Below are positions 44,890 to 53,603 of a stretch of 64,000 nucleotides of DNA, piece by piece (position 1 is the first letter of the stretch; each line of letters starts with the position of its first letter). Origin of the DNA: Sphingomonas cannabina (lineage in GTDB: Bacteria; Pseudomonadota; Alphaproteobacteria; Sphingomonadales; Sphingomonadaceae); NCBI RefSeq assembly GCF_021391395.1, contig NZ_CP090059.1:4139001-4203000 (forward strand). The letters run 5' to 3'. Both the position numbers and the translations under genes were made by a program. The notes beneath the pieces are model-generated. The model made no database searches, had not been told where the DNA came from, and saw only the letters and a list, made by a program, of their open reading frames with translations.

Positions 44890-46367
44890 CGCTCAGCCTC
44901 GAAGGCATCGCCAAGACTTTTCCCAACGGCACCGTTGCCCTGCGCGGCGTCGATCTGACGCTGGCGCCGGGGAGGGTGCACGGCCTGCTCGGCGCCAACG
45001 GCGCGGGCAAGTCGACGCTGATCAAGATCCTGGCCGGCGCGCTGGCGCCCACCGCCGGCACGATCCGCCGCGACGGCGAGACGGTGCGCTGGTCGACCCC
45101 GCGCGGCGCCAAGGCGGCCGGCGTCGCCACCATCTACCAGCACATCCCGCTGGTGCCGACCTTGAGCGCGATCGAGAACATCCTGCTCGACGAGGGCGGC
45201 TGGCGGCGAGACCGCCCGGCCGATCGCGCACGCATCGCCACGCTGGTGGCATCGCTCGGCGATCCCTTCCCGCTCGATGCGCTCGTCGCCGACCTGCCGA
45301 TCGGCGCGCGGCAGATGGTAGCGATCGCGCAGGCACTCGCCGCGGGCGCCGGGGTGGTGGTGATGGACGAGCCGACCGCCTCGCTCGCCGGCCATGAGCG
45401 GACGCGCGTCTACGAGACGATCCGCCGCCTCGCCGGCGAGGGCAAGGCGGTGCTGTTCGTGTCGCACTTCATCGACGAGATCATGGCGCTGACCGACGAG
45501 GTGACGGTGCTGCGCGACGGCCGCACCGTGCTTCATGCGGAGACCGCCGGGCTCCAGCCGCACGCGATCGCCGCCGCCATCGCCGGGCGATCGGTGACTG
45601 CACTCGAGCGCACGGCCGAACCGCGTGCGCTGGGCGCGCTGGTGCTGGAGGTCCGCGACCTCGCCTCGCCCGGCGAGCTCGCGCCGACCAGCTTCACGCT
45701 GCGGGCGGGCGAGATACTGGGACTGGCGGGCACGCTCGGCTCGGGCCGGAGCGAGCTGCTCCACGCGATCTTCGGTGCCGACCGGCGGGCGAGCGGGACC
45801 GTGCTGCTCGACGGTTCGCCGGTCGGGCGCTGGCCGGACGAGGCGGTCGCCGCCGGCATCGCGCTGGTGCCCGAGGACCGCGCGGCGCAGGGCTATGTCC
45901 CGGCGCTGACGCTGGCCGAGAACATCGCCCTTCCGCATGGCAAGCGATGGCTGCTGAACGCCGATGCCGATCGCGCGGCCGCGGACGATGCGATCCGGCG
46001 GCTGGCGATCAAGGCTCCCGGCCCCGACGCCGTTCCCGGCGAGCTGTCGGGCGGCAACGCGCAGAAGGTGGTGATCGCCAAATGGCTGTCGCCCGCGACG
46101 CGCGTGCTGCTGCTCGACGAGCCGACCGCCGGCATCGACATCGGCGCGCGCACGGACATCCTCCGGCTGATCCGTGCGCTGGCCGACGGGGGCCTGCCGG
46201 TGATCCTGGTCTCCTCCGAGTTCGAGGAGCTGCTCGCGGTATGCGACCGCCTGCTGGTGCTGCGCGACGGCGCGATGGTCGGCGAGGCCGATCCGGCGGC
46301 GAGCACCGAATCCGACCTCATCCTCATGGCCGGGGGCGGACGCGCGCCCGTGGGAGCCGCTGCATGA
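44883..46367 (+). CDS. Sugar ABC transporter ATPase with two nucleotide-binding domains (RbsA-like)
   Basis: The 494-residue protein has two ABC domains. The first carries Walker A GANGAGKST (about 37-45) and Walker B VVMDEPTASL with a divergent signature (LPIGARQMVAIAQAL). The second has the degenerate Walker A GTLGSGRSEL usual in RbsA/MglA proteins and an intact signature LSGGNAQKVVIAKWL and Walker B LLLDEPTAGID. ATG 44883 overlaps the end of the binding-protein gene by seven bases. It drives the permease encoded next. Confidence 0.92.
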   Translation: MVTLSLEGIAKTFPNGTVALRGVDLTLAPGRVHGLLGANGAGKSTLIKILAGALAPTAGTIRRDGETVRWSTPRGAKAAGVATIYQHIPLVPTLSAIENILLDEGGWRRDRPADRARIATLVASLGDPFPLDALVADLPIGARQMVAIAQALAAGAGVVVMDEPTASLAGHERTRVYETIRRLAGEGKAVLFVSHFIDEIMALTDEVTVLRDGRTVLHAETAGLQPHAIAAAIAGRSVTALERTAEPRALGALVLEVRDLASPGELAPTSFTLRAGEILGLAGTLGSGRSELLHAIFGADRRASGTVLLDGSPVGRWPDEAVAAGIALVPEDRAAQGYVPALTLAENIALPHGKRWLLNADADRAAADDAIRRLAIKAPGPDAVPGELSGGNAQKVVIAKWLSPATRVLLLDEPTAGIDIGARTDILRLIRALADGGLPVILVSSEFEELLAVCDRLLVLRDGAMVGEADPAASTESDLILMAGGGRAPVGAAA

Positions 46368-47491
46368 TCGACTGGCGACGAACCTTTGGGCTCAGGGAGG
46401 CGGGCGTCTATTATGCGCTGCTCCTGCTGCTCGGCGTGCTCGCGGCGCTGGCGGCGTCGCGCGGTCTGCCGCCCTATCTGTCGAGCCAGAACCTCGGCAA
46501 CATCGCCTATCAGGCATCGCTGGTCGGGATCATGGGCGTGGCGATGACGGTGATGCTGATCACCGGCGCGTTCGACCTGTCGGTCGCCTCGGTGGCAGCG
46601 CTGGCGGCGGCGGTGCTGATCGGGCTGGCCGGGCAGGTCGGCTTCGTACCGGCGGCGGTCGCGGCGCTGTGCGTCGCTGCGTCGATCGGGCTGCTCAACG
46701 GCGCGATCGTCCAGTTCGTCGGGATCAACGCCTTCATCGTGACGCTCGGCACGCTGACGGCGGTGCGCGGGCTGGTGCTGATCCTCACCGACGGCCGCTC
46801 GCTGATGGTCGAGCAGCCGCAGGTGCTCAGCGAGATGCTGGCGTTCGAGAGCGCGCGCGTGCCGCTGTTCTGGCCGCTGCTGGCGCTGGCGGCGGGGCTC
46901 ATCGCCTTGGGGGCGGCCAGGCGGCTGCCGCTGACGATCGCGGGCGGCGTAGTGGTCGGCGCGCTGGCGCTGCTCGCCGGCACCGGCTTCACCGTCGCGG
47001 CGCCGGTGGTCTATCTCGCGGTCTTTACCGCGCTGGTCTGGTTCGTGCTCCGCTTCACCGTGGCCGGCCGCCGCCTCTATGCCGTCGGCGGCAATGCCGA
47101 GGCGGCGCGGCTGTCCGGCATCAACGTCCATGTCTATCGGCTCGGCGCCTTCGTGCTGTCGAGCGTGGCGGCGGGCTTCGCCGGCATATTGTTCGGCTGC
47201 CGTCTCGGCGCGATCAACCCGACCGCGCTGCAGGGTGCCGAGCTGACCGTGATCGCCGCCGCGATCCTGGGCGGCACGTCGCTGTTCGGCGGGGCGGGGA
47301 GTGTAGTGAAGACGGTGGTCGGCGCGCTGCTGTTGTTCACGCTCACCAACGGGTTCAACGTGCTCAATCTCGGCGCCAACTATCAGGGACTGATCGAGGG
47401 CATCGTGGTCGTGGCGGCGGCCGCGATCTACACGATCGGCGCGGACCGCCGCCGCGCGCGGCCCGCAGCCGCGGAGGAGGCTGCGGCATGA
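46364..47491 (+). CDS. Sugar ABC transporter permease (RbsC-like)
   Basis: A 375-residue inner-membrane protein with about ten helices and the family motifs MTVMLITGAFDLSVASVAAL, FVGINAFIVTLGTL and LGGTSLFGGAGSVVKTVVGA. ATG 46364 overlaps the ATPase stop (ATGA). It should form the homodimeric pore of the CUT2 transporter. The middle region (about 165-215) is longer than in E. coli RbsC, with two extra hydrophobic stretches. Confidence 0.92.
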   Translation: MIDWRRTFGLREAGVYYALLLLLGVLAALAASRGLPPYLSSQNLGNIAYQASLVGIMGVAMTVMLITGAFDLSVASVAALAAAVLIGLAGQVGFVPAAVAALCVAASIGLLNGAIVQFVGINAFIVTLGTLTAVRGLVLILTDGRSLMVEQPQVLSEMLAFESARVPLFWPLLALAAGLIALGAARRLPLTIAGGVVVGALALLAGTGFTVAAPVVYLAVFTALVWFVLRFTVAGRRLYAVGGNAEAARLSGINVHVYRLGAFVLSSVAAGFAGILFGCRLGAINPTALQGAELTVIAAAILGGTSLFGGAGSVVKTVVGALLLFTLTNGFNVLNLGANYQGLIEGIVVVAAAAIYTIGADRRRARPAAAEEAAA

Positions 47492-48678
47492 CCGAGACGC
47501 TCCGCATCGCAGTGCGCAAGTTCGGCCCGTTCGAAAGCGCCATCGCCAAGCAGTTCGCCGATTTCGTCTCCGCGACGGGTGCCGATGTCTCACTGGAGGC
47601 AGTGGCGATGGACCTCAATCCGCTGCACGAGGCGGTGATCGGCAAGCGCGGGCTCGCGAACGGCGAATGGGACATCGCCTTCATGGCGACCGACTGGCTG
47701 GCCGAGGCGCAGGCGGACGGCCTGCTCGAGGACTTGGCGCCGCACATGGCGCGGGCGCCGATCGCCGATTTCCCCGATGCCTGGAGCCCTTCGCTGACGA
47801 CGATGCAGCGCTTCGCCGGTGGCTATTGGGGCATGCCGTACCACGACGGTCCCGAGTGTCTCGTCTACCGCAAGGACCTGCTCGCCGCCGCAGGCATCGC
47901 AGTGCCGACGACCTGGGACGCGTTCCACGCCGCCGCCCGGGCGCTGCACCGGCCGAGCCAAGAGCAATATGGCACGGTGCTCGCGTTGTTCCCCGATGGG
48001 CACAACGGCTTCTACGATTTCTGCATCCATATCTGGTCGCGAGGCGGCGAGCCGTTCGATACGGCCGGCCGTCCTGCCTTCACCTCGCCCCAGGCCCACG
48101 CGGCGCTCGATTTCCTGCGTACGCTCGCTGGGGACGCGAAGGCGATGGCGCCGGGTGCGCGGGAGCTCGACAGCGTCAAGGCGGGACTGCTGTTCGCCGA
48201 GGGCAAGGTGGCGCTGATGGCCAATTGGTTCGGCTTCGCCGCCTATGCCGACACCGCCGCCGACAGCCGGGTGAAGGGGCTGGTCGACATCGCTCCCCTG
48301 CCCGCCGGGCCGGGCGGGCGCAGCGTATCGCTCAACGTGTTCTGGGTGCTGACGATCGGCAGCGGATCGGCCCGCAAGGATCTCGCCTGGGAATTCCTCC
48401 GCCACTGCGCCACCGCGCCGATGGACAAGCTCACCACCACCGAAGGCGCGATCGGCGTGCGCCGGTCGACCTGGGCCGACCCGCAGGTCAACGCGCTGAT
48501 CCCCTATTACCACCGGCTCGACTGGCTGCACGAGCATGCCCGGCAGATGCCGCTGACGCCGAAGCTGGCCGACATCTCGCACGTCGTCGACGACCTGATG
48601 GCCGCGGCGGTGACGAGCGACGTGCCGACCGGCGAGCTGCTCGCCGCCGCCCAGGCCAGGGCGGAGGCGGTCCTGTGA
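47488..48678 (+). CDS. Leaderless extracellular-solute-binding-protein homologue, copy 2
   Basis: The 396-residue protein has the CUT1-type binding-protein fold: DIAFMATDWLAEAQADGLLE, GGYWGMPYHDGPECLVYRKD, GLLFAEGKVALMANWFGFAA and VSLNVFWVLTIGSGSARKD. It begins MTETLRIAVRKFGPFESAI, with no export signal; the start is fixed by ATGA overlap with the permease stop. It does not belong to the CUT2 transporter just upstream, which has its own binding protein. With copy 1 at 41048 it forms a pair of apparently cytoplasmic binding-protein homologues in the same locus. Function unknown. Confidence 0.77.
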   Translation: MTETLRIAVRKFGPFESAIAKQFADFVSATGADVSLEAVAMDLNPLHEAVIGKRGLANGEWDIAFMATDWLAEAQADGLLEDLAPHMARAPIADFPDAWSPSLTTMQRFAGGYWGMPYHDGPECLVYRKDLLAAAGIAVPTTWDAFHAAARALHRPSQEQYGTVLALFPDGHNGFYDFCIHIWSRGGEPFDTAGRPAFTSPQAHAALDFLRTLAGDAKAMAPGARELDSVKAGLLFAEGKVALMANWFGFAAYADTAADSRVKGLVDIAPLPAGPGGRSVSLNVFWVLTIGSGSARKDLAWEFLRHCATAPMDKLTTTEGAIGVRRSTWADPQVNALIPYYHRLDWLHEHARQMPLTPKLADISHVVDDLMAAAVTSDVPTGELLAAAQARAEAVL

Positions 48679-49724
48679 GCGCGCTCCGGCAGCACTGGCC
48701 GATGCCGTCCGACCCGCGGCCGATCGTGATCGTCGGCACCGGCGGGATCGTGAAGGACGCGCATCTGCCCGCCTATCGCAAGGCGGGCTTCACCGTCGCC
48801 GGGCTCTACGACACCGACCGCGCGCGGGCCGAGGCGCTGGCGGCGGAATGGGGCATCGCCACCGTGTTCGGCTCGCTGGAGGAGGCGGCGGCCGCCGATG
48901 CGGTGTTCGACGTCGCCGCGCCGCCGGTCGCCCATGCCGCGATCCTGTCCGCACTGTCCGAGGGCGCGGCGGTGCTGCTGCAGAAGCCGATGGGGCTCGA
49001 CCTCGCCGCCGCCACCGCGATCCGGCAGGTGTGCCGGGAGCGCCGGCTGACGGCGTCGGTCAACTTCCAGCTGCGTTATTCGGCGATGATGCTGGCGGTG
49101 GCGGACGCGATCGCGCAGGGGCGGCTCGGCGAGCTGGTCGAGATCGAGGTGCACCTCAACCTCGTCACGCCCTGGCAGCTGTTCCCGCATCTCATCCCCA
49201 ATCCGCGGGTCGAGATCGTGTCGCATTCGATCCACTATCTCGACACGATCCGCGCGCTCGCCGGCGATCCCGCGGGCGTGTTCGCGCGCAGCTACGCGCA
49301 TCCGTCGAGCCGGCTCGCCGACACGCGCACCACCGCGATCCTCGACTATGGCGGGACGCTGCGCGCGACGCTGTCGATCAACCATCACCATGATTTCGGC
49401 CGCCGCTTCCAGGACGCCTCATTCCGCATCGAGGGGACCGAGGGCGCGGCGATGGTGAAGCTCGGGCTGCTGCTCGACTATCCGACCGGCGAGCCCGACG
49501 AGCTCTGGTTCGCGCGCAAGGGCGGGCCGTGGCAGCAGATCGCGCTTGAAGGCGCATGGTTCCCTGACGCATTCATCGGCCCGATGGCCAATCTCCAGCG
49601 CTTCGCGGCGGGCGAGGACGACCATCTCGCCACCAATGTCGAGGACGCGTGGAGAACCATGGCATTGGTCGAAGCCTGCTATCGCGCCGCCGCCGCACCC
49701 GCGTTTCCGATTCCCACAGAATGA
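48675..49724 (+). CDS. Gfo/Idh/MocA-family NAD(P)-dependent sugar oxidoreductase
   Basis: The 349-residue enzyme has the Rossmann start IVIVGTGGIVKDAHLPAYRK and the family motif in the form LLQKPMGLDLA (Gln in place of the common Glu of EKP), then a C-terminal alpha/beta domain with VEIVSHSIHYLDTIRAL. Such enzymes oxidise sugars, inositols or sugar acids. D-apiose dehydrogenases belong to this family, so with a GH140 gene in the locus apiose is a candidate substrate (inference). GTG 48675 overlaps the previous stop. Confidence 0.85.
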   Translation: MSALRQHWPMPSDPRPIVIVGTGGIVKDAHLPAYRKAGFTVAGLYDTDRARAEALAAEWGIATVFGSLEEAAAADAVFDVAAPPVAHAAILSALSEGAAVLLQKPMGLDLAAATAIRQVCRERRLTASVNFQLRYSAMMLAVADAIAQGRLGELVEIEVHLNLVTPWQLFPHLIPNPRVEIVSHSIHYLDTIRALAGDPAGVFARSYAHPSSRLADTRTTAILDYGGTLRATLSINHHHDFGRRFQDASFRIEGTEGAAMVKLGLLLDYPTGEPDELWFARKGGPWQQIALEGAWFPDAFIGPMANLQRFAAGEDDHLATNVEDAWRTMALVEACYRAAAAPAFPIPTE

Positions 49725-49737
49725 AGAAGGACCTCCC

Positions 49738-50466
49738 GTGACCGATCTTTCCGGCAAGACCGCCCTCGTCACCGCCGCTGCGCAGGGCATCGGCCGCGCC
49801 TCGGTGCTTGCGCTCGCCGCGGCCGGCGCGCGCGTAATCGCGACCGATATCAACGAGGCGGCGCTGGAGGGCCTGGCCGGCGAGCGCATCACCGCCACCC
49901 GGCTGGACGTGCTCGACCCGAACGACATCGCGGCGGTGGTCGGCGGCGCGGGCACGGTCGACATCCTGTTCAACTGTGCGGGCGTCGTTCACGGCGGCGC
50001 GCTGCTCGAGTCGACCGACGCCGACCTCGACTTCGCCTATGAGCTCAACGTCAAGGCGATGGTGCGGACATGCCGCGCGGTGCTGCCGGGGATGCTGGCC
50101 AAGGGCGACGGGGCGATCATCAACATGTCGTCGGTCGCCTCGAGCGTGAAGGGCGTGCCCAACCGCTTCGTCTACGGCACGACCAAGGCGGCGGTGATCG
50201 GCCTCACCAAGGCGCTCGCCGCCGACTATGTCGGCCAGGGCGTCCGCTGCAACGCGATCTGCCCGGGCACGGTCGAGACACCGTCGCTGCAGCAGCGCCT
50301 GTCCGCGCAGGGCGATTATGAGACCACCCGCGCCGCCTTCGTCGCGCGCCAGCCGATCGGGCGCATCGGCACGCCGGAGGAGATCGCCGACCTGGTCGTC
50401 TATCTCGCCGGGGCGACCTACACGACCGGGCAGATCCACAACATCGACGGCGGCTGGTCGATATGA
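49738..50466 (+). CDS. Short-chain dehydrogenase of the DHRS6/BDH2 type
   Basis: The 242-residue SDR begins VTDLSGKTALVTAAAQGIGR and is strikingly like human DHRS6 (BDH2): NMSSVASSVKGV, the catalytic VYGTTKAAVIGLTKALAADY and CPGTVETPSLQQRL. DHRS6-type enzymes oxidise 3-hydroxybutyrate or 4-hydroxyproline-like substrates, and bacterial relatives oxidise 2-keto-3-deoxy sugar acids such as keto-deoxy-fuconate. The latter suits the locus. GAAGGA precedes GTG 49738; the stop overlaps the GH42 start (ATGA). Confidence 0.85.
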   Translation: MTDLSGKTALVTAAAQGIGRASVLALAAAGARVIATDINEAALEGLAGERITATRLDVLDPNDIAAVVGGAGTVDILFNCAGVVHGGALLESTDADLDFAYELNVKAMVRTCRAVLPGMLAKGDGAIINMSSVASSVKGVPNRFVYGTTKAAVIGLTKALAADYVGQGVRCNAICPGTVETPSLQQRLSAQGDYETTRAAFVARQPIGRIGTPEEIADLVVYLAGATYTTGQIHNIDGGWSI

Positions 50467-52673
50467 GGCGATTGGTTCCGGAGCGATACGCGATGAATCG
50501 CTTCCCCGGCGAAGGCCGGGGCCCAGTCGCGACGCCGTCGAAGCAGCGCGCATCGCTCTCCAACGAGCGGCTCGAAACTGGGCCCCGGCCTTCGCCGGGG
50601 AACACTGGCGGATCGGTTCGGCTCAAGATCGCGCTGGCTGCGGCGGCCTTGCTTGCGACGCCGTTGCCGGCGGCGGCCGATACGGTCGCACCCGCCGGGC
50701 AGCAGCAGTTCGACAAGCTGTGGCTCGGCTCCGCCTGGTATCCCGAACAATGGCCCGAGGAGCGCTGGGAAGAGGACCTGCGCCTGATGAAGGCGCACGG
50801 CGCCAACGTCGTGCGGATCGGCGAGTTCGCCTGGAGCCGGATGGAGCCGACCGAAGGCGCATACGACATGAGCTGGCTGGTCCGCGCCGTCCGGCTCGCC
50901 GCCAGGTACGACATCAAGGTCGTGATCGGCACGCCGACCGACACGCCGCCGGCCTGGCTCACGCAGAAATATCCCGAGGTGCTGCGCATCGACGGCGAGG
51001 GCAAAAGGCTGGGCCACGGTGGGCGGCGGCAGTTCTCGATCTCGTCGCAGCGTTACCGCGCGTTCTGCCGTGACATCGTGGGTCGTATGGCCGAGGCGCT
51101 GGGGCACGAGCCCAACGTCATCGGCTGGCAGATCGGCAACGAATATACCGACGAGAGCTACGATCCCGATGCCAAGGCGGCGTGGGTCGCGTGGCTGAAG
51201 CAGCGCTACGGCACGCTCGACAAATTGAACGAGGTGTGGACGACCGCCTATTGGTCGCAGACCTATACCGGCTGGGATCAGGTGCCGTTCAACACCGAGA
51301 AGGGCAATCCCGGGCTGATGCTGGAGCAGAAGCGCTTCATCACCAGCCAGTGGGTCGAGTTCCAGAAGAACCAGCTCGACGCGATCCGGGCCAAGGCAGT
51401 GCCGGCGCAGTTCATCACCACCAACTTGGGCGGGCTCGGCTGGGCGAACAAGTTCGACCGCTATGCGATCAATCGCGACCTCGATTTCGCGTCGTGGGAC
51501 AATTACGTCGGTACCGGCCATCTCCAGCCCTATCGCAACGGCGCGACGCACGACCTGGTGCGCGGATGGAAGCGCAGGAATTTCTGGGTGATGGAAATCC
51601 AGCCCGGCTTCGTGAACTGGGCGCCGGTCAGCAACATGCTCTACCCTGGCGAGACGCGGGCGATGGCGTGGCAGGCGGTCGGGCACGGCGCCGACGGCGT
51701 GCTCTACTGGCAATGGCGCAACGCGCTGAACGGCCAGGAGACGATGCACGGATCGATCATCGGCCCTGACGGCAAGCCGCTGCCGATCTACCCCGAGGTG
51801 ACGCGGATCGGGCGCGAGATGGCGAAGGCTTCGCCGGTGATCGCCGGCACGCATCCGGTGTCGCCGGTCGCCATCCTGCAGGACTATCCGAGCCGCTGGG
51901 CGATCGACTTCCAGCTGCACCACAAGGACTATGACCAGATCGCGGTGCTGCTCGACTATTACCGGCCGCTCAAGGATGCCCTCGGCGCGGTCGACATCGT
52001 CGAGGCGGCGGGGCCGCTGGGCGACTACAGGCTGGTGGTGGCGCCTAGTCTCAACATCATCACCGACGAGACGGCGGCGAAGCTCGCCGCCTATGTGAAG
52101 GGCGGCGGCCACCTGATCCTCGGTCCGCGATCGGGGATGAAGGACGAGTTCAATCGTCTCGAGCCGGTTCGCCAGCCGGGAGCGCTCGCCGAGTTGCTCG
52201 GCGGGCAGGTCGAGCAATTCTACGCGCTCGACGAGACGGTCGCGGTGGAAGGCGGCAAGGCGACGATCTGGGCCGAGGACCTGTCGACCAAGGCGCCCGA
52301 TACCGAGGTGCTGCTGCGCTACGGCAAGGCCAACGGCTGGCTCGACGGCCACCCCGCCGCGATCACGCGGAAGGTCGGCAAGGGCACGATTACCTATGTC
52401 GGCGCATTGGTCGACGACGCGGTGATGAAGGGGCTGATCGACCGGGCGCTCGCCAGTGCCGGCGTCATCCGCGACTTCGCGGTGCCCGAGGACGTCGAGC
52501 TGATGACCCGCGAGGGCGGCGGCCGCAGGATCGTCATCCTCATCAACCATGGCCGCGAGCGCCGCACCGTGGCATTGCCGCGCGCGATGGGCGATGTGCT
52601 GGCAGGGGGCAAGGTCGGCAGCGTCGCGCTCGAGCCCGAGGGCGTCGCCGTGCTCCAGGATCGTTTGAACTAG
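50463..52673 (+). CDS. GH42 beta-galactosidase, exported, with a repeat-encoded N-terminal extension
   Basis: The 736-residue frame holds a GH42 TIM barrel from about residue 80 (WLGSAWYPEQWPEERWEEDL), with the acid/base Glu at 227 in GWQIGNEYTDES and the nucleophile Glu at 378 in FWVMEIQPGFVNW, then the GH42 trimerisation domain and a small C-terminal domain. A signal peptide (LKIALAAAALLATPLPAAADT) begins only at about residue 54; the codons before it read through a family D palindromic repeat (50501-50604). ATG 50463 overlaps the SDR stop; ATG 50493 is an alternative. No ATG, GTG or usable start lies between repeat and signal. Confidence 0.85.
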   Translation: MRRLVPERYAMNRFPGEGRGPVATPSKQRASLSNERLETGPRPSPGNTGGSVRLKIALAAAALLATPLPAAADTVAPAGQQQFDKLWLGSAWYPEQWPEERWEEDLRLMKAHGANVVRIGEFAWSRMEPTEGAYDMSWLVRAVRLAARYDIKVVIGTPTDTPPAWLTQKYPEVLRIDGEGKRLGHGGRRQFSISSQRYRAFCRDIVGRMAEALGHEPNVIGWQIGNEYTDESYDPDAKAAWVAWLKQRYGTLDKLNEVWTTAYWSQTYTGWDQVPFNTEKGNPGLMLEQKRFITSQWVEFQKNQLDAIRAKAVPAQFITTNLGGLGWANKFDRYAINRDLDFASWDNYVGTGHLQPYRNGATHDLVRGWKRRNFWVMEIQPGFVNWAPVSNMLYPGETRAMAWQAVGHGADGVLYWQWRNALNGQETMHGSIIGPDGKPLPIYPEVTRIGREMAKASPVIAGTHPVSPVAILQDYPSRWAIDFQLHHKDYDQIAVLLDYYRPLKDALGAVDIVEAAGPLGDYRLVVAPSLNIITDETAAKLAAYVKGGGHLILGPRSGMKDEFNRLEPVRQPGALAELLGGQVEQFYALDETVAVEGGKATIWAEDLSTKAPDTEVLLRYGKANGWLDGHPAAITRKVGKGTITYVGALVDDAVMKGLIDRALASAGVIRDFAVPEDVELMTREGGGRRIVILINHGRERRTVALPRAMGDVLAGGKVGSVALEPEGVAVLQDRLN
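50501..50604. repeat. Inverted repeat, family D, copy 2, inside the GH42 reading frame
   Basis: CTTCCCCGGCGAAGGCCGGG at the left and its complement CCCGGCCTTCGCCGGGGAAC at the right, centre about 54 bases. Unlike copies 1 and 3 it lies in an open reading frame, between the start codon and signal peptide of the GH42 enzyme, adding about 35 residues in frame. Confidence 0.85.
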
Positions 52674-52698
52674 GATGGTCTTCAGTGAAACCGACTCC

Positions 52699-52796
52699 GT
52701 TCCCCGGCGGAGGCCGGGGCCCAGTCGCCGGGCGGTGGCGATGGTTCGCGCCGCTTTGGCCGGCCCGATGCTGGGCCCCGGCCTTCGCCGGGGTAC
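52699..52796. repeat. Inverted repeat, family D, copy 3
   Basis: GTTCCCCGGCGGAGGCCGGG and complement with a centre of about 46 bases. It occupies the 168-base gap between the GH42 gene and the L-rhamnose dehydrogenase gene, where it might weaken read-through between the two gene groups. Confidence 0.85.
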
Positions 52797-52841
52797 AGGC
52801 TCGCTTCAACTGATCTGAACTCGACACTAAGGGATTGTGAC

Positions 52842-53603
52842 ATGCTGCTGGAGAACAAGACGGTTCTGGTGACGGGCGCCTCGGCGGGGATCGGCCGCGC
52901 GGTGGCGGTGGGCTGCGCGAAGCATGGCGCGAACGTCGCGATCAACTTCGCGCGCGACACCGCGGGCGCCGAGGCGGCGGTGGCCGAGATCGAGGCGCTG
53001 GGCCGCAAGGGCGTCGCGATCCAGGGCGACGTCGCCGATCCGCAGACCGCGACCGACTTCGTCGCGCGCGCGACCGCGGCGCTGGGCCGCGTCGACGTGT
53101 TCGTCAACAATGCCGGCATCTGCCCGTTCCATGCCTTCCTCGACATGCCGGTGGAGACGCTGGAGCGCACGATGCGGGTCAACCTGCACGGCGCCTATTT
53201 CATGGTGCAGGCGGCGGCCAGGCAGATGGTGGCGCAGGGCGACGGCGGCTCGATCATCGCCATGTCTTCGATCTCCGCGCTGGTCGGCGGCGAATATCAG
53301 ACGCACTATACCCCGACCAAGGCGGGCGTGCTGTCGCTGATGCAGTCGACCGCGATCGCGCTCGGCAAGCACGGCATCCGCTGCAACGCGCTGCTGCCCG
53401 GCACCATCCTGACCGACATCAACAAGGACGACCTCGCCGACGTGGAGAAGCGCCGGTACATGGAAAGCCGCGTGCCGCTCGGCCGCCTGGGCCAGCCCGA
53501 GGACATGGTCGGGCCGACCGTCTTCCTCGCCTCCGATCTCGCGCAATACGTCACCGGCGCGGCGCTGCTGGTCGACGGCGGCATGTTCGTGAACCTGCAG
53601 TGA
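52842..53603 (+). CDS. L-rhamnose 1-dehydrogenase (SDR)
   Basis: This 253-residue SDR oxidises L-rhamnose to L-rhamnono-lactone with NAD(P)+, the entry step of the non-phosphorylated pathway. Motifs: TGASAGIG (about 11-18), [15 protein letters not shown], the Ser in [10 protein letters not shown] and Tyr/Lys in THYTPTKAG, and the C-terminal [15 protein letters not shown], which is the same as I recall for the Azotobacter and Sphingomonas L-rhamnose dehydrogenases. The stop overlaps the LldD-type start. Other sugar dehydrogenases of this class are possible, but the pathway context is strong. Confidence 0.88.
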   Translation: MLLENKTVLVTGASAGIGRAVAVGCAKHGANVAINFARDTAGAEAAVAEIEALGRKGVAIQGDVADPQTATDFVARATAALGRVDVFVNNAGICPFHAFLDMPVETLERTMRVNLHGAYFMVQAAARQMVAQGDGGSIIAMSSISALVGGEYQTHYTPTKAGVLSLMQSTAIALGKHGIRCNALLPGTILTDINKDDLADVEKRRYMESRVPLGRLGQPEDMVGPTVFLASDLAQYVTGAALLVDGGMFVNLQ

